64,000 nucleotides of DNA from Hygrophila difformis (GCA_030278955.1 JAOANR010000001.1:24805120-24869119), one strand, 5' to 3'. Counted from the stretch's first letter, positions 1-12,252 are shown. Translations and numbers: made by a program. Notes: generated by a model from the letters alone, not told the origin.

Positions 1-11
1 GGCACAGAGAA

Positions 12-3000
12 GTGAGTCACAATCTGAACAGTGCCATCAACAAAGCCATGGCATCAGAAAAGGAAAACCAAGCCCCAATAGTTAAGACTATGATAGACTT
101 AACTAAAGAATTTAGGGAGCAGTGGCACGCCTTGATGACACTATGGGGCACATGCAGAAAGGACATTACAGAATCCGTCTTGGATAAGGACCTGGTGCTA
201 CCAGAGGAGGACTATTTTGACACAATTTTCTTGGAAGATGTGTACAAGCCGACTCACCTCGCTGAGCAGAGACCGCAGGGATTGGCCCAACTCAATGTGC
301 TCAGGGATCAAATCACTGGATATATTCAGAACACATCCAGGAAGGTGCTAGGAAAGAATCGACAGCAAACCCGACTGCTGACTCAGGCCGAGGCTGAAGA
401 ATACATCCGAGTCGAATTTACCCGTGACATGTCTTTTGTGAAGCCAGAGACCAAGCCAATTGTTGAGTCACTGATCGAAGAGAACAGAATAGATTTCGTG
501 CGCTTCTTGATGGAGATGGATGCTTTCGGGCTGAATTACTGCAACACCGTCAAAGCTAACACTCCACTACATTACAAGAGGGAGCATAGGGCCTATTACT
601 GTAATCACATCCGGAAAGTATGGGTGAAGCGACTAAACCGCATCTCCAGTCCCATCTTCATTAACAAATATGTGAAAGATGCAGAGAAGAATCTGGGAAT
701 TAATGTGGATGAGGGAGAACGAGAAGGGAGTGAAGATGAAACTGATGTGCTGATCAATCAGTACACAAGTGCTGCGTCACCTCCTCAGGTTTTCAATGAA
801 GACAACCCGTTGCCAACCCAACCAGCTGTGCAAGCCTCAGCTTTACCACAAAGAGAGCAAACTCCTGCCGCCACTGAGCCACCCACCCAGCCCGAGCAAG
901 CATCTACTGCTGTTGCTGCATCCGAAAGCCAGGCCACGCCTCGAGCTCAGACGAGAAGAAGGTTGATAAAATTGGCTGAGAAAGAGAATCCAGCAAAGGC
1001 ACCGGAGCCGAAAGTGGTAATTCAAGAACCCCAGCCAAATGCGAAAAAGCAGTAGCACCTGCAGATCCAACAGATAAAGGCAAGGGGGTAATGCCACCAT
1101 CACCACCAAAAAGAAAAGAACTAATTGCTCGCGATGCTGCACTAGCCAGAGAACTGCAAGAACAAGAGAATGCAATGGCCGGTCTGGTTGAACAAACAGG
1201 AGGTTCTGGGACAGATAAAACAGATGAGCAGGAACGAGCTGAAAGAGAAAAGAAAGCTGCGGAAGAGGAGCAGATTAGAAAGAATATGCAGCAAACTCAA
1301 GCAGAGGAAGAAAGGAATAAGAAAGAAGCTCATGACAAAGAAGTTGCTGAAAAACTCCAAGCAGAACTGGAGACAAGGAAATCAGCAGAAGTGGAAAAAG
1401 AGAAGGGAGACGATGAAGATTTGATGATCACTGGAGAAGTGCCAGGGCGTGGATTGAAAATCAAAAAAGAACAGCCCCCTGAATGGACTGGCCCCACTGC
1501 TCACGACAAGGAGACCATCTTGGGAGACATAAGGAATATGCTGAATGAGCAAATCGAAGCGGGGATCGATCAAGGAGAGACGCCTGAGCAAATCCGTCAT
1601 CAGACAGAAGCATGCCGAATCTTTGATCCACTCGTAGGCACTGCTAGAATTGAAGCTGTAATTGGAGCTGCTGAGACTTCTGTAAATCCAATCACATTGG
1701 CAGACTTGCTAAAGGACAAAGTTGTTGAGCAGCAGAAAGCTGTAGAGACACAAGCCAAAGTGGATAAACCCCAAGATCTGGCCGAAAACAGGAAAAAGGC
1801 TGCAGAAGAAGATAAAGAGGAGGCTATGCAAGAAGAAGAGGAATTTATGGAGCAAATGGCGCCTATTTTCCAACGTCCTGTCGGACAAGCTGCAAGAAAT
1901 AGGGAGGAGGAGGAGGTATCAACTAGTGTTGATCCTTACTTTCCTGTACTTAATTTTTCAAAGCCTGTAATGACTGAGTACAATACAATGAAAATTGTAA
2001 CTAAACAGGTTGAGGAGGATCCATTGAATGAAGCAGCTGAGGGAAACATGGAGGTAGAAGAAGCTCAGCAAGATGAACTTATGAACGAAGCAGCCCAGGA
2101 AGGAGGTGAACCAAGCGGGCATGAACCCATCCAGGAGGGGCAAGACGAACCAACTGATTGGCACACAAGCGAAGATGAATCTGTTGGATCAGTCAAGCCA
2201 GCCAGATTTTGGGAGGAAACCGGAGTTCGCGCCAGAATGGGAATTCAGAAAATAGAGAACACCAAGATGATAATAAAGGAGGAAGACGTGATTTGGAAAT
2301 TCAACGGGAATCCAAAAGCAGTCAAGACATATGAGAAGCTTTTGGAAAGCATTATACCCGACAAGGGGTTTGCTCCAGAATCGCTAAGGCACCCCACTGT
2401 GGATTTTTGGAGAACATGGCTTGGATGGGAGCAATTCTTGCTACATCACGGAGATCCCGGGTATATGGAGCTGACTAGGGAATTCTACTGCAACATTAAC
2501 GTTGCAAGACGGACAACCTGGGTCAGAGGGAAGACAATAGATATATCCCCGGATTATCTAAACAGATTCCTCCAAACACCCAGCTATCAAAGTGAGATTA
2601 CGGAGGAGGAGATCTTGAGTAGGCGTGGCAAGACAAAAATGAAAGCAACATATCAAACCATCGCCGACTCCCTGACCAGAACGCCAGGCTTGGTGGGAAC
2701 ATTCAGCACATCCAAGCTGAAAATAGAGTTCATGCCAACATTCGAATTTTACATGGCTAGAATCAGGCCCAGCTCGCACCCCCAAACTACCTCAGGCAGT
2801 GTACTGATGGGATTTGCAAAGCTGTGGCATGGGCGAAAACTGAACGTTGGGGAACATATCTTCAGAGTCATAACTACGCGGATCGAGAAAAAGAATGCTC
2901 TCTGCTACCCGAATCTTATTAGAAGAATCTGCACAGCTCAATGGGTAGACATGGGAGAATTTGACACTGATGCCTTGGTCATTCTGAATCCTCCTATCCG

Positions 3001-3712
3001 GGTCCCATCCATGCCCAATCAAGAGAGGATTACGTATGCACTTCCTCCATTCCCGGCTGACTCGAATGTGCAATCTTCGTTCATATCCGGTGAAGAAGCA
3101 CCATCGATTCAAAGAAGAGATCCAATGCCTCCCCCTGCTCCTAAAATAAGAAGAAAGGCCCGTACTGAGGCGGGACCGTCAACACAAGTGGAAGAGCATC
3201 AACATGAGCCAACAGAACCGAGTCCAAGCCAAATTCCTTCATCACCACCGGTTCAAGCCCCTCAGCAGCAAGCTCAGCCCTCCCAAGTCCCTCCTCCAAG
3301 CCAGAACGTGTAACAACATCCTGCTAACTCAAATGTAGTCGAGCTCGTGAGCTCAATGAACAAAACCATGATAGAGAGTGTCAAGCAGTTGGCAGATGTT
3401 ATCATTCTGGGGAGGGAAGATGATAGGAGAATCAGAGAAGAGAGAGATAAGAGGAAGGAGGAAGAGAGAGCCGAACAGAGGAGAAGAGAAGATGAATTCA
3501 GACTACTCCTGTTGGAAAGAGAAGAAAGGCACTACAGAGAAAGGCTGGAAAGCGCAGAGAGGCAACGGAAGATGATGATGGAGAGTGAAGAACGTCAACG
3601 CAAGATGATGGAAATGGTGATGCAAGCACTCATTCAACAGCTCCCGAAGCCGCCACCTCCGCCAACAGACGATGCTGGGCCTTCAACTCAACCGCAAGAG
3701 CCGAAAGAATGA
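12..3712 (+). pseudogene. Retroelement ORF with putative plant transposon protein domain (broken)
   Basis: Three open stretches (12-1055, 1091-3313, 3347-3712) read as one former protein of about 1,230 residues. The first leaves frame near 1040: its stop TAG is at 1053-1055, while the second frame is already open upstream of its first ATG. The last two share a frame and are separated by one TAA at 3311-3313. The middle part has a long K/E/Q-rich coiled-coil-like region (about 1190-1420, again 1780-1900), an acidic stretch, then a globular region (about 2280-3010) with the pattern REFYCNI...VRGKTIDISPDYLNRFL. I match that to the PF20167-type domain (putative plant transposon protein), common in plant LTR elements. 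The tail is proline/glutamine-rich, followed by a charged helix (3380-3610). Molecular function is unknown. It lies where an extra or env-like ORF sits, between pol and the 3' LTR. Confidence 0.7.
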
Positions 3713-5330
3713 ATCTGATCCGCCCCTATTCATTTTTGAGCTTAAATGTAAACATCATATAAGAGAATTGCTGTCATTTGTGCAAGTTCATTCTTATTGC
3801 ATGAAATCTCTTGTAATTGATGTATTTTCCGCTTTCCAAAAGGAATTTTGCAGCCCAAAAAAAATTTTATTTTTGAAAAGATGTCTGACAGTCCAAGATG
3901 AATAAGTGACTGTCAGGCCAAAAATATGCTGTTGACATACTTTGTATGTTAACAGTGCCTCTTTTACTGCTTTAAACTAAATAACCAACAAAAGTATGCA
4001 TAAACCTGCTCTAAATTCACATGTTGAATTTAGGCTTGTGATTAAATTTTTAAACTTTTAAATTGGGATAATATAATTGAGAACATGCATGACATGAATT
4101 CCTAAGGTTTTGAGCTATAAAAATTTAATGATGCGATCAGCTTATTGAGTAATAAACCTGCATGTTAGAAATTTTGACTGAATAAAGTGTTAGAATTAAG
4201 CTTTGATTAAATTTGAGAATATTGTATGACATAAATCAACCCAACCTTGTGAGATTTGAGCCATGAGTCACTTTTACTCATTTATTTTCTTTGATGTGTG
4301 AATCATTTTGATTAAAGGAAACTAGAACTTGCAATTGGGACCGATTCAAGACCATGCCATATTCCCAAAATCGAGCATATGATCGAGGCACTTAGAAAAC
4401 CAAAATTTTGGCCTTCTTTTGAAATCCAAACCCAAAAATATTTTCCCTTTAGGATCAACCAATTTGAGCCTTAAGCCTAATTTTTCTTTGAAACCCACTA
4501 TATTATTCATAGCCTTATAAAAAGACCAAAATATTCAACCCAAGTGTGCAAGAATAAATTTTATCAAGGCATTGAATTTATGATCATAAAAAATGTATTA
4601 ATCGGTGATGCTATGAGCCGATTCAAAAAAAAAAAAGTTGAACTTCATTCGACACAAATAAATTGCAAATGACAAAAGCAAGTTAGACGCAGTCTAATGT
4701 CATTGCAATGTAAAAAGAAAAGCAAAAGAAAGAAGAAACAATGATGGTCATAAATTTTATAAAAATGTGCCAAGTTATGATAGAATAAATCTTTGCCACT
4801 TCTAGCCCAACAATTCCCCTTTCCTACCTAATGTTACAACCGTATGCCCCATTATAACCCTTAAATGAGACCTCATGATCTTGATTTGATGAAATGAGCT
4901 GGTGGCGAGTTGGTCTGATTGCAAGCTTATGGGATAATTTAATTAAAATTGATTATGAGTGTTCACTGATTAAACCCCATTGAGAGTGAGTTAACTTTCT
5001 GATTCTCTTAATATGTGAGGCTCTATTTCATGAAACATGCTCATGTCATCCCTTAATTCTCATTTTTAATCTTTGCATCTCTCAAACATGATGTTCATAA
5101 AGGATTGATAATAATGTTTGATTTATAGGCCCGATATAGTGAGCAAGTATCATTTCATTAAACACTGCAATCAAGGGAATTTAATACTTGAAGTTTTTGA
5201 TTGTCTTATCCCAATCCAAAAAGAATGTGATTTATGAAGCCACGAAAATGAATTGAATATGTAGAGTCTGTGTTCTTAGGAACATTGACTCTGACTGCTC
5301 GGGGACGATCAGTATTAAATGTGAGGATGT
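3713..5330 (+). other. Non-coding 3' region of element A with polypurine tract
   Basis: AT-rich stretch with no credible ORF. It has a homopolymer A run near 4627-4638 and A/G-rich sequence before the LTR. The last bases, GTGAGGATGT, are a weak candidate polypurine tract; the phrase CTCGGGGACGATC at 5299-5311 is the kind of sequence found just upstream of gypsy 3' LTRs. Confidence 0.5.
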
Positions 5331-5617
5331 TGATAATGGCCAGAAATGACCATTATTTTCAATCCATTTCCGTGTCTGAAACGGGCATTTGATCGCATTC
5401 CGGTCTTATATTAAATAAGAAAGCAGTTAAATTGGACTGATTTATGCATAACTGTAAAAATATTGAGCTGGTGTGAAAAATACATAAATATGTAATTTTA
5501 TTACACATTTATGTTAGAAAAATCCAAAAATATGAGAAAAAGAAAAGAAAAGAAAAAGGAAGTGAAAAGATGGGAAAAGAAATGAAAAACCCACAAAAAG
5601 TTGATTTTACAGGATAC

Positions 5618-5849
5618 TACGACGCTAGACACAACTACGACGCTATGCATGGATAGCGCCGTAGCCTGGTCTAGCGCCGTAGGAGGAAACTGAAGTTGGC
5701 GTCCAAAGGAGGGTGGACGGCGCTAAGCATGAATAGCGCCGTATTCGAGCATAGCGCCGTAAGCATGGATAGCGCCGTAGGCTGTCCATTCAGAAACAAA
5801 GAAGTGTCTTCGGGATGGAAGACTACGACGCTAGACCTATAGCGTCGTA
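5618..5849. repeat. TACGACGCTA / TAGCGCCGTA motif cluster 1
   Basis: About nine copies of a 10-bp motif, as TACGACGCTA, its reverse complement TAGCGTCGTA, and the variants TAGCGCCGTA/TACGGCGCTA. Clear copies start at 5618, 5636, 5654, 5672, 5734, 5752, 5769, 5824 and 5840. Spacing is short (often 15-20 bp) but not constant, and both orientations occur, so many pairs could form hairpins. It lies in the presumed U3 part of the LTR, upstream of the TATA-like site. Confidence 0.85.
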
Positions 5850-5905
5850 CTGAGCCTCAGAACTCCAATTTCAAGGCCTGGGGGCCCATGGGCCTAGGGT
5901 TTCCC

Positions 5906-5917
5906 ACCTATTTAAGG
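5906..5917 (+). promoter_or_regulatory. Candidate LTR core promoter (TATTTAAGG)
   Basis: CCTATTTAAGGA lies about 575 bp into the LTR, downstream of motif cluster 1. The form and position fit a plant LTR TATA box; the start site is not determined. Confidence 0.4.
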
Positions 5918-6560
5918 ACAAGCTGACTCCAATGATGAACAATCCAGACAACATTCAAAACTTGGAGACAACCTAGTGTTCTTGAGGTGTGTAGGTTAGT
6001 TAGGTAGTTAGGACTTTATTTTTGTATTATCCATATTTATGCCCTAGATTAGATTTTTTATTATAGACTAGTGCTTTCATTAGAGTTTGCTACCTTAGTT
6101 AGCCACTGTTACACTTATTTCCAGCTTTATTAAACTTTTATTAAGGCTTGAAATACCCAAATGATGGGCATTATCAAGCCATTTCTTATAAATGGGAAGT
6201 TAATCACAAAAAGAGTCTCAAACTCATGAAATGGACACGAGTCCATGGATTTATTGCTTTATTTTTGGTTTTATGACCACTTGGTCATTTAGTTTCACTG
6301 TTTTATGTGGGTTTGTGTTTTTCTATTGTTTGTGGGATCTCATGCATGATTTGTAGGTTAAAAACCCTAACTTAGGTTTATGGTTCACGTGTGCTTTATC
6401 TTTACTTTTATTTGAGTTTTCCTTGCATTTTATTTTATTTTCATAACTGTTACTGCTTTCTCTTGTCTCTGTTCTTGCATGAGTTGAACCATAAACTTGA
6501 AAATAGGGTTTGCAGTCGCATAGATTGCATCACCCGAACAACAACAAAGTTTCTGGGCTA

Positions 6561-6911
6561 GCTACGACGCTAACCGCTCTACGGCGCTAACCTAGTATAG
6601 CGTCGTAGGTGAGGTTTAGCGCCGTAGTGCCCAGAATTAACAAAAACTTGCCTTACGGCGCTAGATCAACGACGCTATCCTCGGATAGCGTCGTAATTCT
6701 TGTTTAGCGTCGTAGGTCCCCAAAATACTTAATCTTTCACAAAACCCACTTACGACGCTATATCTACGACGCTATCCTAGGATAGCGTCGTCATTTAGTG
6801 TATAGCGCCGTACCCTCCCATTTTATCAAACTTTCTAAAAATTCACCTTACGACGCTATCCTTACGACGCTATCTTAGGATAGCGTCGTTAAAACTGTTT
6901 AGCGTCGTAAT
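6561..6911. repeat. TACGACGCTA / TAGCGTCGTA motif cluster 2 with long palindromes
   Basis: About sixteen further copies of the 10-bp motif, now arranged mostly as convergent pairs. The best pair, 6766-6791, is a perfect 26-nt palindrome (13-base arms ACGACGCTATCCT). Similar near-perfect pairs lie at about 6669-6694 and 6865-6890. The repeating unit alternates a forward motif, a short ATCCTAGGAT-like centre and a reverse motif. Confidence 0.85.
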
Positions 6912-9412
6912 TTGGCACTTCTGCCCATTTTCCCCAATTCTCCACTTCCTCATTTAATTAAATTGAACCTTTGTGTTAACATTTTGAGGTTGAAATCCAA
7001 AGATCTCTACCCGGGATCAATTCGACATAAAGAATTTTGTTCAATTCCATTAAAGACTTTTCTACAAAAATTAAACTCTAATGATCTAAGTATATAATCC
7101 GGACTGTAATTAATTAATTAATTATGGAATGAGTGATTATTTAGACATACAGAGTAATTATGGATTTAATTCCATACCCTTGCATGAGAAACCAATGTCT
7201 CTCATACAAGATGACCCAAAAATATTTTCTTTTATTTATTTTGTCTTTATCCGTGTTGTGTGAAACAACTAGTGAGAGATATAACAGACTAATGTTGGCA
7301 GGTATTCCCACACGGATAAACTAGCTCGTGGTCTGTATATTAATTACTAGATGTTATTTTGCATGGTCTGGATAGTGGCCGGTGGAAGCCTTGGCGGTTC
7401 GTCAATCCGGGATTATAATAGCTGCTCAGCTGACTCCTATCCGGATACAGTTTCCTTTTCTTTATCTTAATTTCAAACCTGAATTTTGAGCTGTAATATT
7501 ATCAAACGGTGTCGATCAACATTGTTTGAATAGTATTACAATGAGAAAACATGTAGGTTTTCCTCTCATTTCACAGATAGTAGGAACCTTGATGATAGCG
7601 ATCACTGTGACTTAAGGTCTTCTGCTGTTTAAAATCATCCCTCCTTAATGATTAGGGAACTGGACCACAGATAACTGCAATCCAATTAACCCTAATTATT
7701 TTGTCATCTCTTTAGCCAAAATTCTTCTCATCTCCGGCTATTTCATCTCTGTGTCTCACTTCTGTCTAAACCCGCCTTATATTTTGGGTTATATAATTTT
7801 ACACTTCTCTATAAATTTATGCATGATATTATTATGTAGACATTGTGGTCAATGTTATTTTGGGATCCTTCCCTTGGACATAGAAGTCTTGATATAAATC
7901 AGATGCCTCACAATAAATCTCCAACAAAAATTCTTTTATAAAATCCGGATCTGAGTGAGGGATAAATTCCACTGTTATGACTAATTCATATTCGACTGGG
8001 GATTGATTTTGGGAAATTAGAAGCAGACTCAGCGATTAGGTCTCACCTAGACTGAAAGGGTATGTGTTCTTATTGAGAGTCTAGTACCTGTTTAGGGAAT
8101 GATTTTCAAATATCAATTATCTTCCAAAATTGCTGTATGTTGGAAATCTTATATTAAATATTGCACTGACTCAGAGTCCGCTTGGATTCAGATGAGGTGT
8201 AATAGATAATACTAGAAGAACATCATGTGGGTCTTTGTTATTTTCTAAGGTAGGGTTGAGTTCCTTTCAACTGCTATCCTCTTCTGCCAAAGCCTATTTT
8301 TGAGTCCTGAATGAGTGCATCCGGAATGAACTAATTTATTAAATCATTTCATTAGTTTGCATCTCATAACCACCCGGAAGGAAGTGAACACACGAGTAGT
8401 TCACCGAGAGCCGGGAATTCTTGATCCACATCCGGTCACTCTGATTGGGGGCTTTCTTTTACTACCAGGGCCAGGCTTTCAAAAACCTCCAAGTGATAGG
8501 ATTTTAAATGCTTTCTTTACCACTTTCTTTTAAATGCTTTCATTAGAGGTCACTCGGTTGTATTGAGAGTTGTGTAACTGCTACTAGGACTGAGAGTTAA
8601 GGGATAGTTCAGGGCTTGATTAGAATCTTCGGGTGTGACATGGGGGAATGATAACAGTACTTGACACTTCAACTAATGATTTGTCAGGTGTTGCTTGTCC
8701 ACCACAGATGGCTAACATACTCTTGCAAGGCATTGCAAGGGGGAGTTATAAGTTTGTGGTATCTTAGATTTTGTTGTCTTAAGAGCATGTAAATTCTTAC
8801 TGTAAGTACCTGTCTGTTAAAGGGAACATAGTACAGAAAGCATGAGAGTTAGCTAACAGAAAAGATTATCCCAAACACAGATCTGTGCAACAAAACGGAA
8901 GTTTAATCGTGTCTCATCTGAATCTTGTCCAATTTCTATTATTTCCTCCCTGTCCCTTCTGTCTCATTTTAACCGCTTTCTTAGAATAATTTTATCGTTT
9001 TCTTAGAATAATTTTATTGCTTTCTTAGATTAAATTAATTCGCTTTCTAGAATAATTTAATCTGCTCTATTCTATCGCTTTCATAACTTAGTTTAAATTA
9101 TGTCTAGTAGTTGATAGTCAAAACACAGACTTCAATCGAGTAACCGAGTAGAAAATCTTAGTAAACGACGTGGGCCTTGCTTCTATCGCACATCCTCCAG
9201 TGAACGATCCAGTCTTACTATAAATTACTGCAATTTTTGACACCGTGCGCTTTCGGGCCACAGTTTCTTAACATGAGTAATAAAAATGTGACAACCTATA
9301 AATATATCCCTAATCCCAACCCCACAATCATAAATGATTTTCATTAAATAAAATCAAGACCGGGGTTCTATCATTTCGGAAATACTCGTGTGGGAAATTG
9401 TCAAAAGTTTCA

Positions 9413-11344
9413 GCGGCTGAGTTAGGTTGTGGGATGGGGAAGTGGCCGATGAAATACTTAGGGATTCCCATTGGGGGTCGTATCAACGATATTGCTCTTT
9501 GGCAGCCAGTTATATCAAAAGTGGAGAAGAGATTGGCTGGGTGGAAGGTTCGTATGCTGTCCCAAGCAGGTAGGCTCTGTCTGATCAAATCTGTTTTGAA
9601 CTGTTTACCGGTATATTTCATGTCGATATTCAAAATCCCGAAGGCTGTGGCCGAGCAATTAGAGAAATTAAAAAGACGTTTCCTATGGAATGAGTGGGAC
9701 GGGTGTAGGAAAATGCACACGATCAGTTGGGAAAAAATTTGTGCTCGTAAGGAAGATGGAGGCCTCCACATCAGGGATATTCAAAACTTCAATTCGGCAC
9801 TTTTGCTTAAATGGAGGTGGCGGTTCGGACAAGAAAATTCTCTCTGGAAATCGGTGATCGATGGGAAGTATTATGAGAGGAGGTCTCCACTCGTTCCGGA
9901 GCCAAGTACTGGGAGATCTATTTGGAGCAATATATGCAAGGCTTGGGAGTGCCCAAGTTTAGATCCTTCTGCCAACAGTCATATTATCCAAGTAGGTAAT
10001 GGTTTATCAACTTCCTTTTGGTTGGATAAGTGGGTAGATGGTGGCCGAACTTTGAAGGAGATGTTCCCGCGTTTGTTCACTCTGGTTGTCAATAAATATG
10101 AGAAGATAGCTGAAGCAGGCTCCTGGAATGGTTTCAATTGGGTTTGGAATATTGTCCTGCGGAGACCTCTATTTGACTGGGAACGTGATGTCTGGAGCAA
10201 CTTGATGCAGGTTATTGGAAGACAGCCATTTTCTCGCTTCCTGGAAGATAGGGTCAGCTGGTCGAAGGATGGCAGCGGGAGGTTTTCCACTAGTTTATGC
10301 TGGAAGAGAATATCAGGAGGTGATGAGGAAATAGATAGGGTGAAGTGGAAGCTGCTTTGGAAAATCAAATGCCCCATGAAGGTCAAGTTATTGGCATGGA
10401 AAATCTGTAGAGATGCACTTCCAGTTAGAGGTACGCTTGCTAATAGAAACTGTCTACATGGGTCGAACGCATTATGTCCTTGGTGTGAGAAATCTACTGA
10501 AGTTGCTGACCATATATTCTGTCAATGTGAATTCACTGGAATTATTTGGTACCTTGTTGTGTCTTGGTTTGGCATCGATTGGGTCATCCTGGGTAGGGTA
10601 AAGGATTTATTGGCATGGTGGCTAGAGTACAACTCTAAGGCAGATCGCAAGTATGTCTGGTGCTTGACGGCTTCTGCAGTATTTTGGACATTGTAGAAAT
10701 GGAGAAACGATGTTGTTTTTAATGGAAAACGGTTTGACAGACTGGAGGTCATCGAGGAAGTGAAATGGCGAGTAGGCTACTGGTGGAAGGCGGAGATGGG
10801 AAGCCTGGATGGGAATGTGATTTGCCTGGATAGCGCTTTCCTATGCGGTATGGTTTGTTCGCCAAACACTCGACAAAAGATTGCTCGTGTGGGGCTAGTC
10901 TGGGAAAGGCCTGAGCCGGGGAGTTGGAAGATTAATATGGACGGGTCGTCATTTGGAAACCCCGGGCCTGCAGGAATCGGTGGAGTTATTCGGGATGAGA
11001 AAGGGGTAGAGATATTCATTCTGTCGGTTTCGATTGGAAGAGCGGAGTCGTCCGAGGCTGAGCTGACAGCCATTAACCGAGTTTGCAGGGCTTTAATCCG
11101 TGATCAAGGGTTCCCCCTCCCAAGATTAATCTTCGAGTGCGATTCGTACAACGTAGTCAGTTGGCTAAAAAACCCGAGGACAGTTCCCTGGCGGTTTCAT
11201 TCACTTTTAGCACCTATTGTGGAGGTCATAAAATTCTCGGGGGAAGTCAGATTGAAGCACATATTTAGAGAAAGGAATGAAGCAGCCGACTTTTGGGCAA
11301 AACATGGAGCTGCTGGCACGACTAAGGTTGAAGAATGGTTTTGA
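9413..11344 (+). pseudogene. LINE RT C-terminus, zf-RVT and RNase H (one nonsense codon)
   Basis: One continuous frame broken by a single TAG at 10694-10696; the part after the stop (next ATG 10760) is in the same frame. Order: the end of the RT with the hallmark KYLGIPIGG and the thumb-like VEKRLAGWKVRMLSQAGR (9440-9580); a tryptophan-rich linker; a zinc-binding RT-associated region (10280-10560) with CPWCEK...ADHIFCQC; and a type I RNase H (10910-11330) with the acidic residues of WKINMDGS, SEAELTA and ECDSY. In the family the protein copies LINE RNA at a nicked target site. The catalytic RT core (YADD box) lies upstream of the break and is absent. The codon before KWRND is normally Trp in relatives, so TGG to TAG is the likely lesion. 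Confidence 0.82.
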
Positions 11345-11560
11345 GAAAAGCCCGAGCGGCGTTGGGATTAAGTCACTGGAGTACAGACTGATCGAAGAGG
11401 CTTCTCAACTTGCTTAATTTTTTTCATTGCCTGATTGATTGTCATATTGTTACATTGGGTTTGACAACTGGGAATATGTCATTGTAATTGGACTTGGCCG
11501 AGACGCCGAACTCGGATATTTCTCTAAATGCAATAAAATCATCCTTTCAAAAAAATAAAA
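9413..11560 (+). mobile_element. L1-type LINE, 3' part
   Basis: Contains the C-terminal part of a reverse transcriptase ORF, an RT zinc-binding region and RNase H, then a 3' UTR with AATAAAATCATCC and an A-rich tail at about 11530-11565. It begins exactly where the LTR of element A stops and is in frame at once, so it looks interrupted by element A, not truncated during its own insertion. The 5' half would lie left of the window. Confidence 0.8.
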
Positions 11561-11669
11561 AATACATAACCTTCTCTTATTTTAATGCTCTTTCTAAAAT
11601 ACTTTGATATTAAAAATTATCTAAAAATAAAAATATATATTTTTTATATTCTATAATTATTAAAAATAA

Positions 11670-11798
11670 GGACTCCCAACCTATAGGGTGGGGTTCGAAT
11701 CCCCACCAGGCCCCCTATCCCCTCTCTTTTGTTCCTCTGAAATTCGTGTGGCATGGGCTCCACCATCAATTTCCCAGGCCTTTAATTGCTCCAAAAAA
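11670..11798 (+). mobile_element. tRNA-derived SINE, 5'-truncated copy
   Basis: Contains a pol III B box (GGTTCGAATCC, about 11690-11702), a family-specific body and an A tail. Flanked by the perfect 15-bp duplication AATTATTAAAAATAA (11655-11669 and 11799-11813). The body aligns with the inverted SINE at 11875-12045 (shared CTCCCAACC, GGTTCGA, GGCCCCCTATC). The A-box part is missing. Confidence 0.8.
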
Positions 11799-11874
11799 AA
11801 TTATTAAAAATAATATTTAGAACTTGAAATGAAGACTTTATTGTGGGTATAGATATATTCACATGTATGATTTT

Positions 11875-12045
11875 TTTTTGATAAACAGTGACACTCATGT
11901 GTCGGCAAATGTAAGTGGGAGTCCAAACCACACAAATATACAAAGGGAATAAAGGAGAATGATAGGGGGCCGGGTGGGTATCGAACCCCCAACTTATGGT
12001 TGGGAGACATGAGACTTGACCACTAGGGTAAGTCCCCAACCTCCG
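11875..12045 (-). mobile_element. tRNA-derived SINE, full length
   Basis: On the minus strand it has an A-box-like TAGTGGTCAAG, a B box GGTTCGATACC, a body, and a poly-A tail (poly-T on plus at 11871-11879). A perfect 17-bp duplication TTCACATGTATGATTTT flanks it (11858-11874 and 12046-12062). Same family as the plus-strand copy 76 bp to the left. Confidence 0.85.
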
Positions 12046-12078
12046 TTCACATGTATGATTTTAGTGTACCTAACTATG

Positions 12079-12252
12079 CACTACAGGATTTTTTTGTTTT
12101 AGCAACCGAAAAAAATTGGTAAAATTCAGTTGCTAAAGAGGTTAGCGACCGAATTTGCGATTGAATTTCGCTATCCACTATTATTTCCCGACCGAAATTC
12201 ATTAGCTACCACAATTTTAGCTACTAAATCTAGATTTTTTTTTCTAGTAGTG
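12079..12252. mobile_element. CACTA-type miniature element (MITE)
   Basis: Starts CACTACAGGA and ends TCTAGTAGTG, which are CACTA ends in inverted orientation. A 3-bp duplication ATG lies on each side (12076-12078, 12253-12255), as expected for the superfamily. The 174-bp body holds no ORF; it has repeated AGCAACCGAA/TAGCGACCGAA/CCGACCGAAATT phrases. Confidence 0.75.

Larger units (their letters stand above)
1..9412 (+). mobile_element. Element A: LTR retrotransposon, 3' part
   Basis: The window opens inside this element. It shows a long broken ORF (12-3712), a 1.6-kb non-coding stretch, a short purine-rich tract just before 5331, and a long 3' LTR (5331-9412) that begins TGATA and ends TTTCA. 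The phrase CTCGGGGACGATCAGTATTAAATGTGAGGATGT just before the LTR resembles the pre-PPT region of plant Athila/Tat gypsy elements, so I infer that superfamily; no pol domain lies in the window to prove it. At 9412 the LTR abuts L1 LINE coding sequence in mid-domain, so the element probably inserted into that LINE. The 5' LTR and matching target duplication (expected near GCGGC, 9413-9417) are off the left edge. Confidence 0.7.
5331..9412 (+). repeat. 3' LTR of element A (~4.08 kb)
   Basis: Starts TGATAATGG with an immediate inverted repeat (AATGG...CCATT) and ends GTCAAAAGTTTCA, so it has TG...CA ends. A start at 5328 (TGTTGATA) is an alternative. The right ~2 kb is clearly related to 39120-42359: shared blocks include TATTTTGCATGGTCT, GGGATCCTTCCCTTGGAC and CACCGTGCGCTTTCGGG, and both copies stop at the same TTTCA. 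That shared end fixes the right boundary. Nothing in it looks like a gene; it carries two clusters of TACGACGCTA-type motifs and a TATA-like promoter. Confidence 0.68.

Noticed and set aside
5618..6911. CRISPR-like array
   Set aside because: Units are 10 bp, spacing is irregular and both orientations mix; this is plant LTR sequence.
11690..12030. Possible tRNA genes from the B-box sequences
   Set aside because: Bodies continue well beyond tRNA length, end in poly-A and carry target duplications, so they are SINEs.
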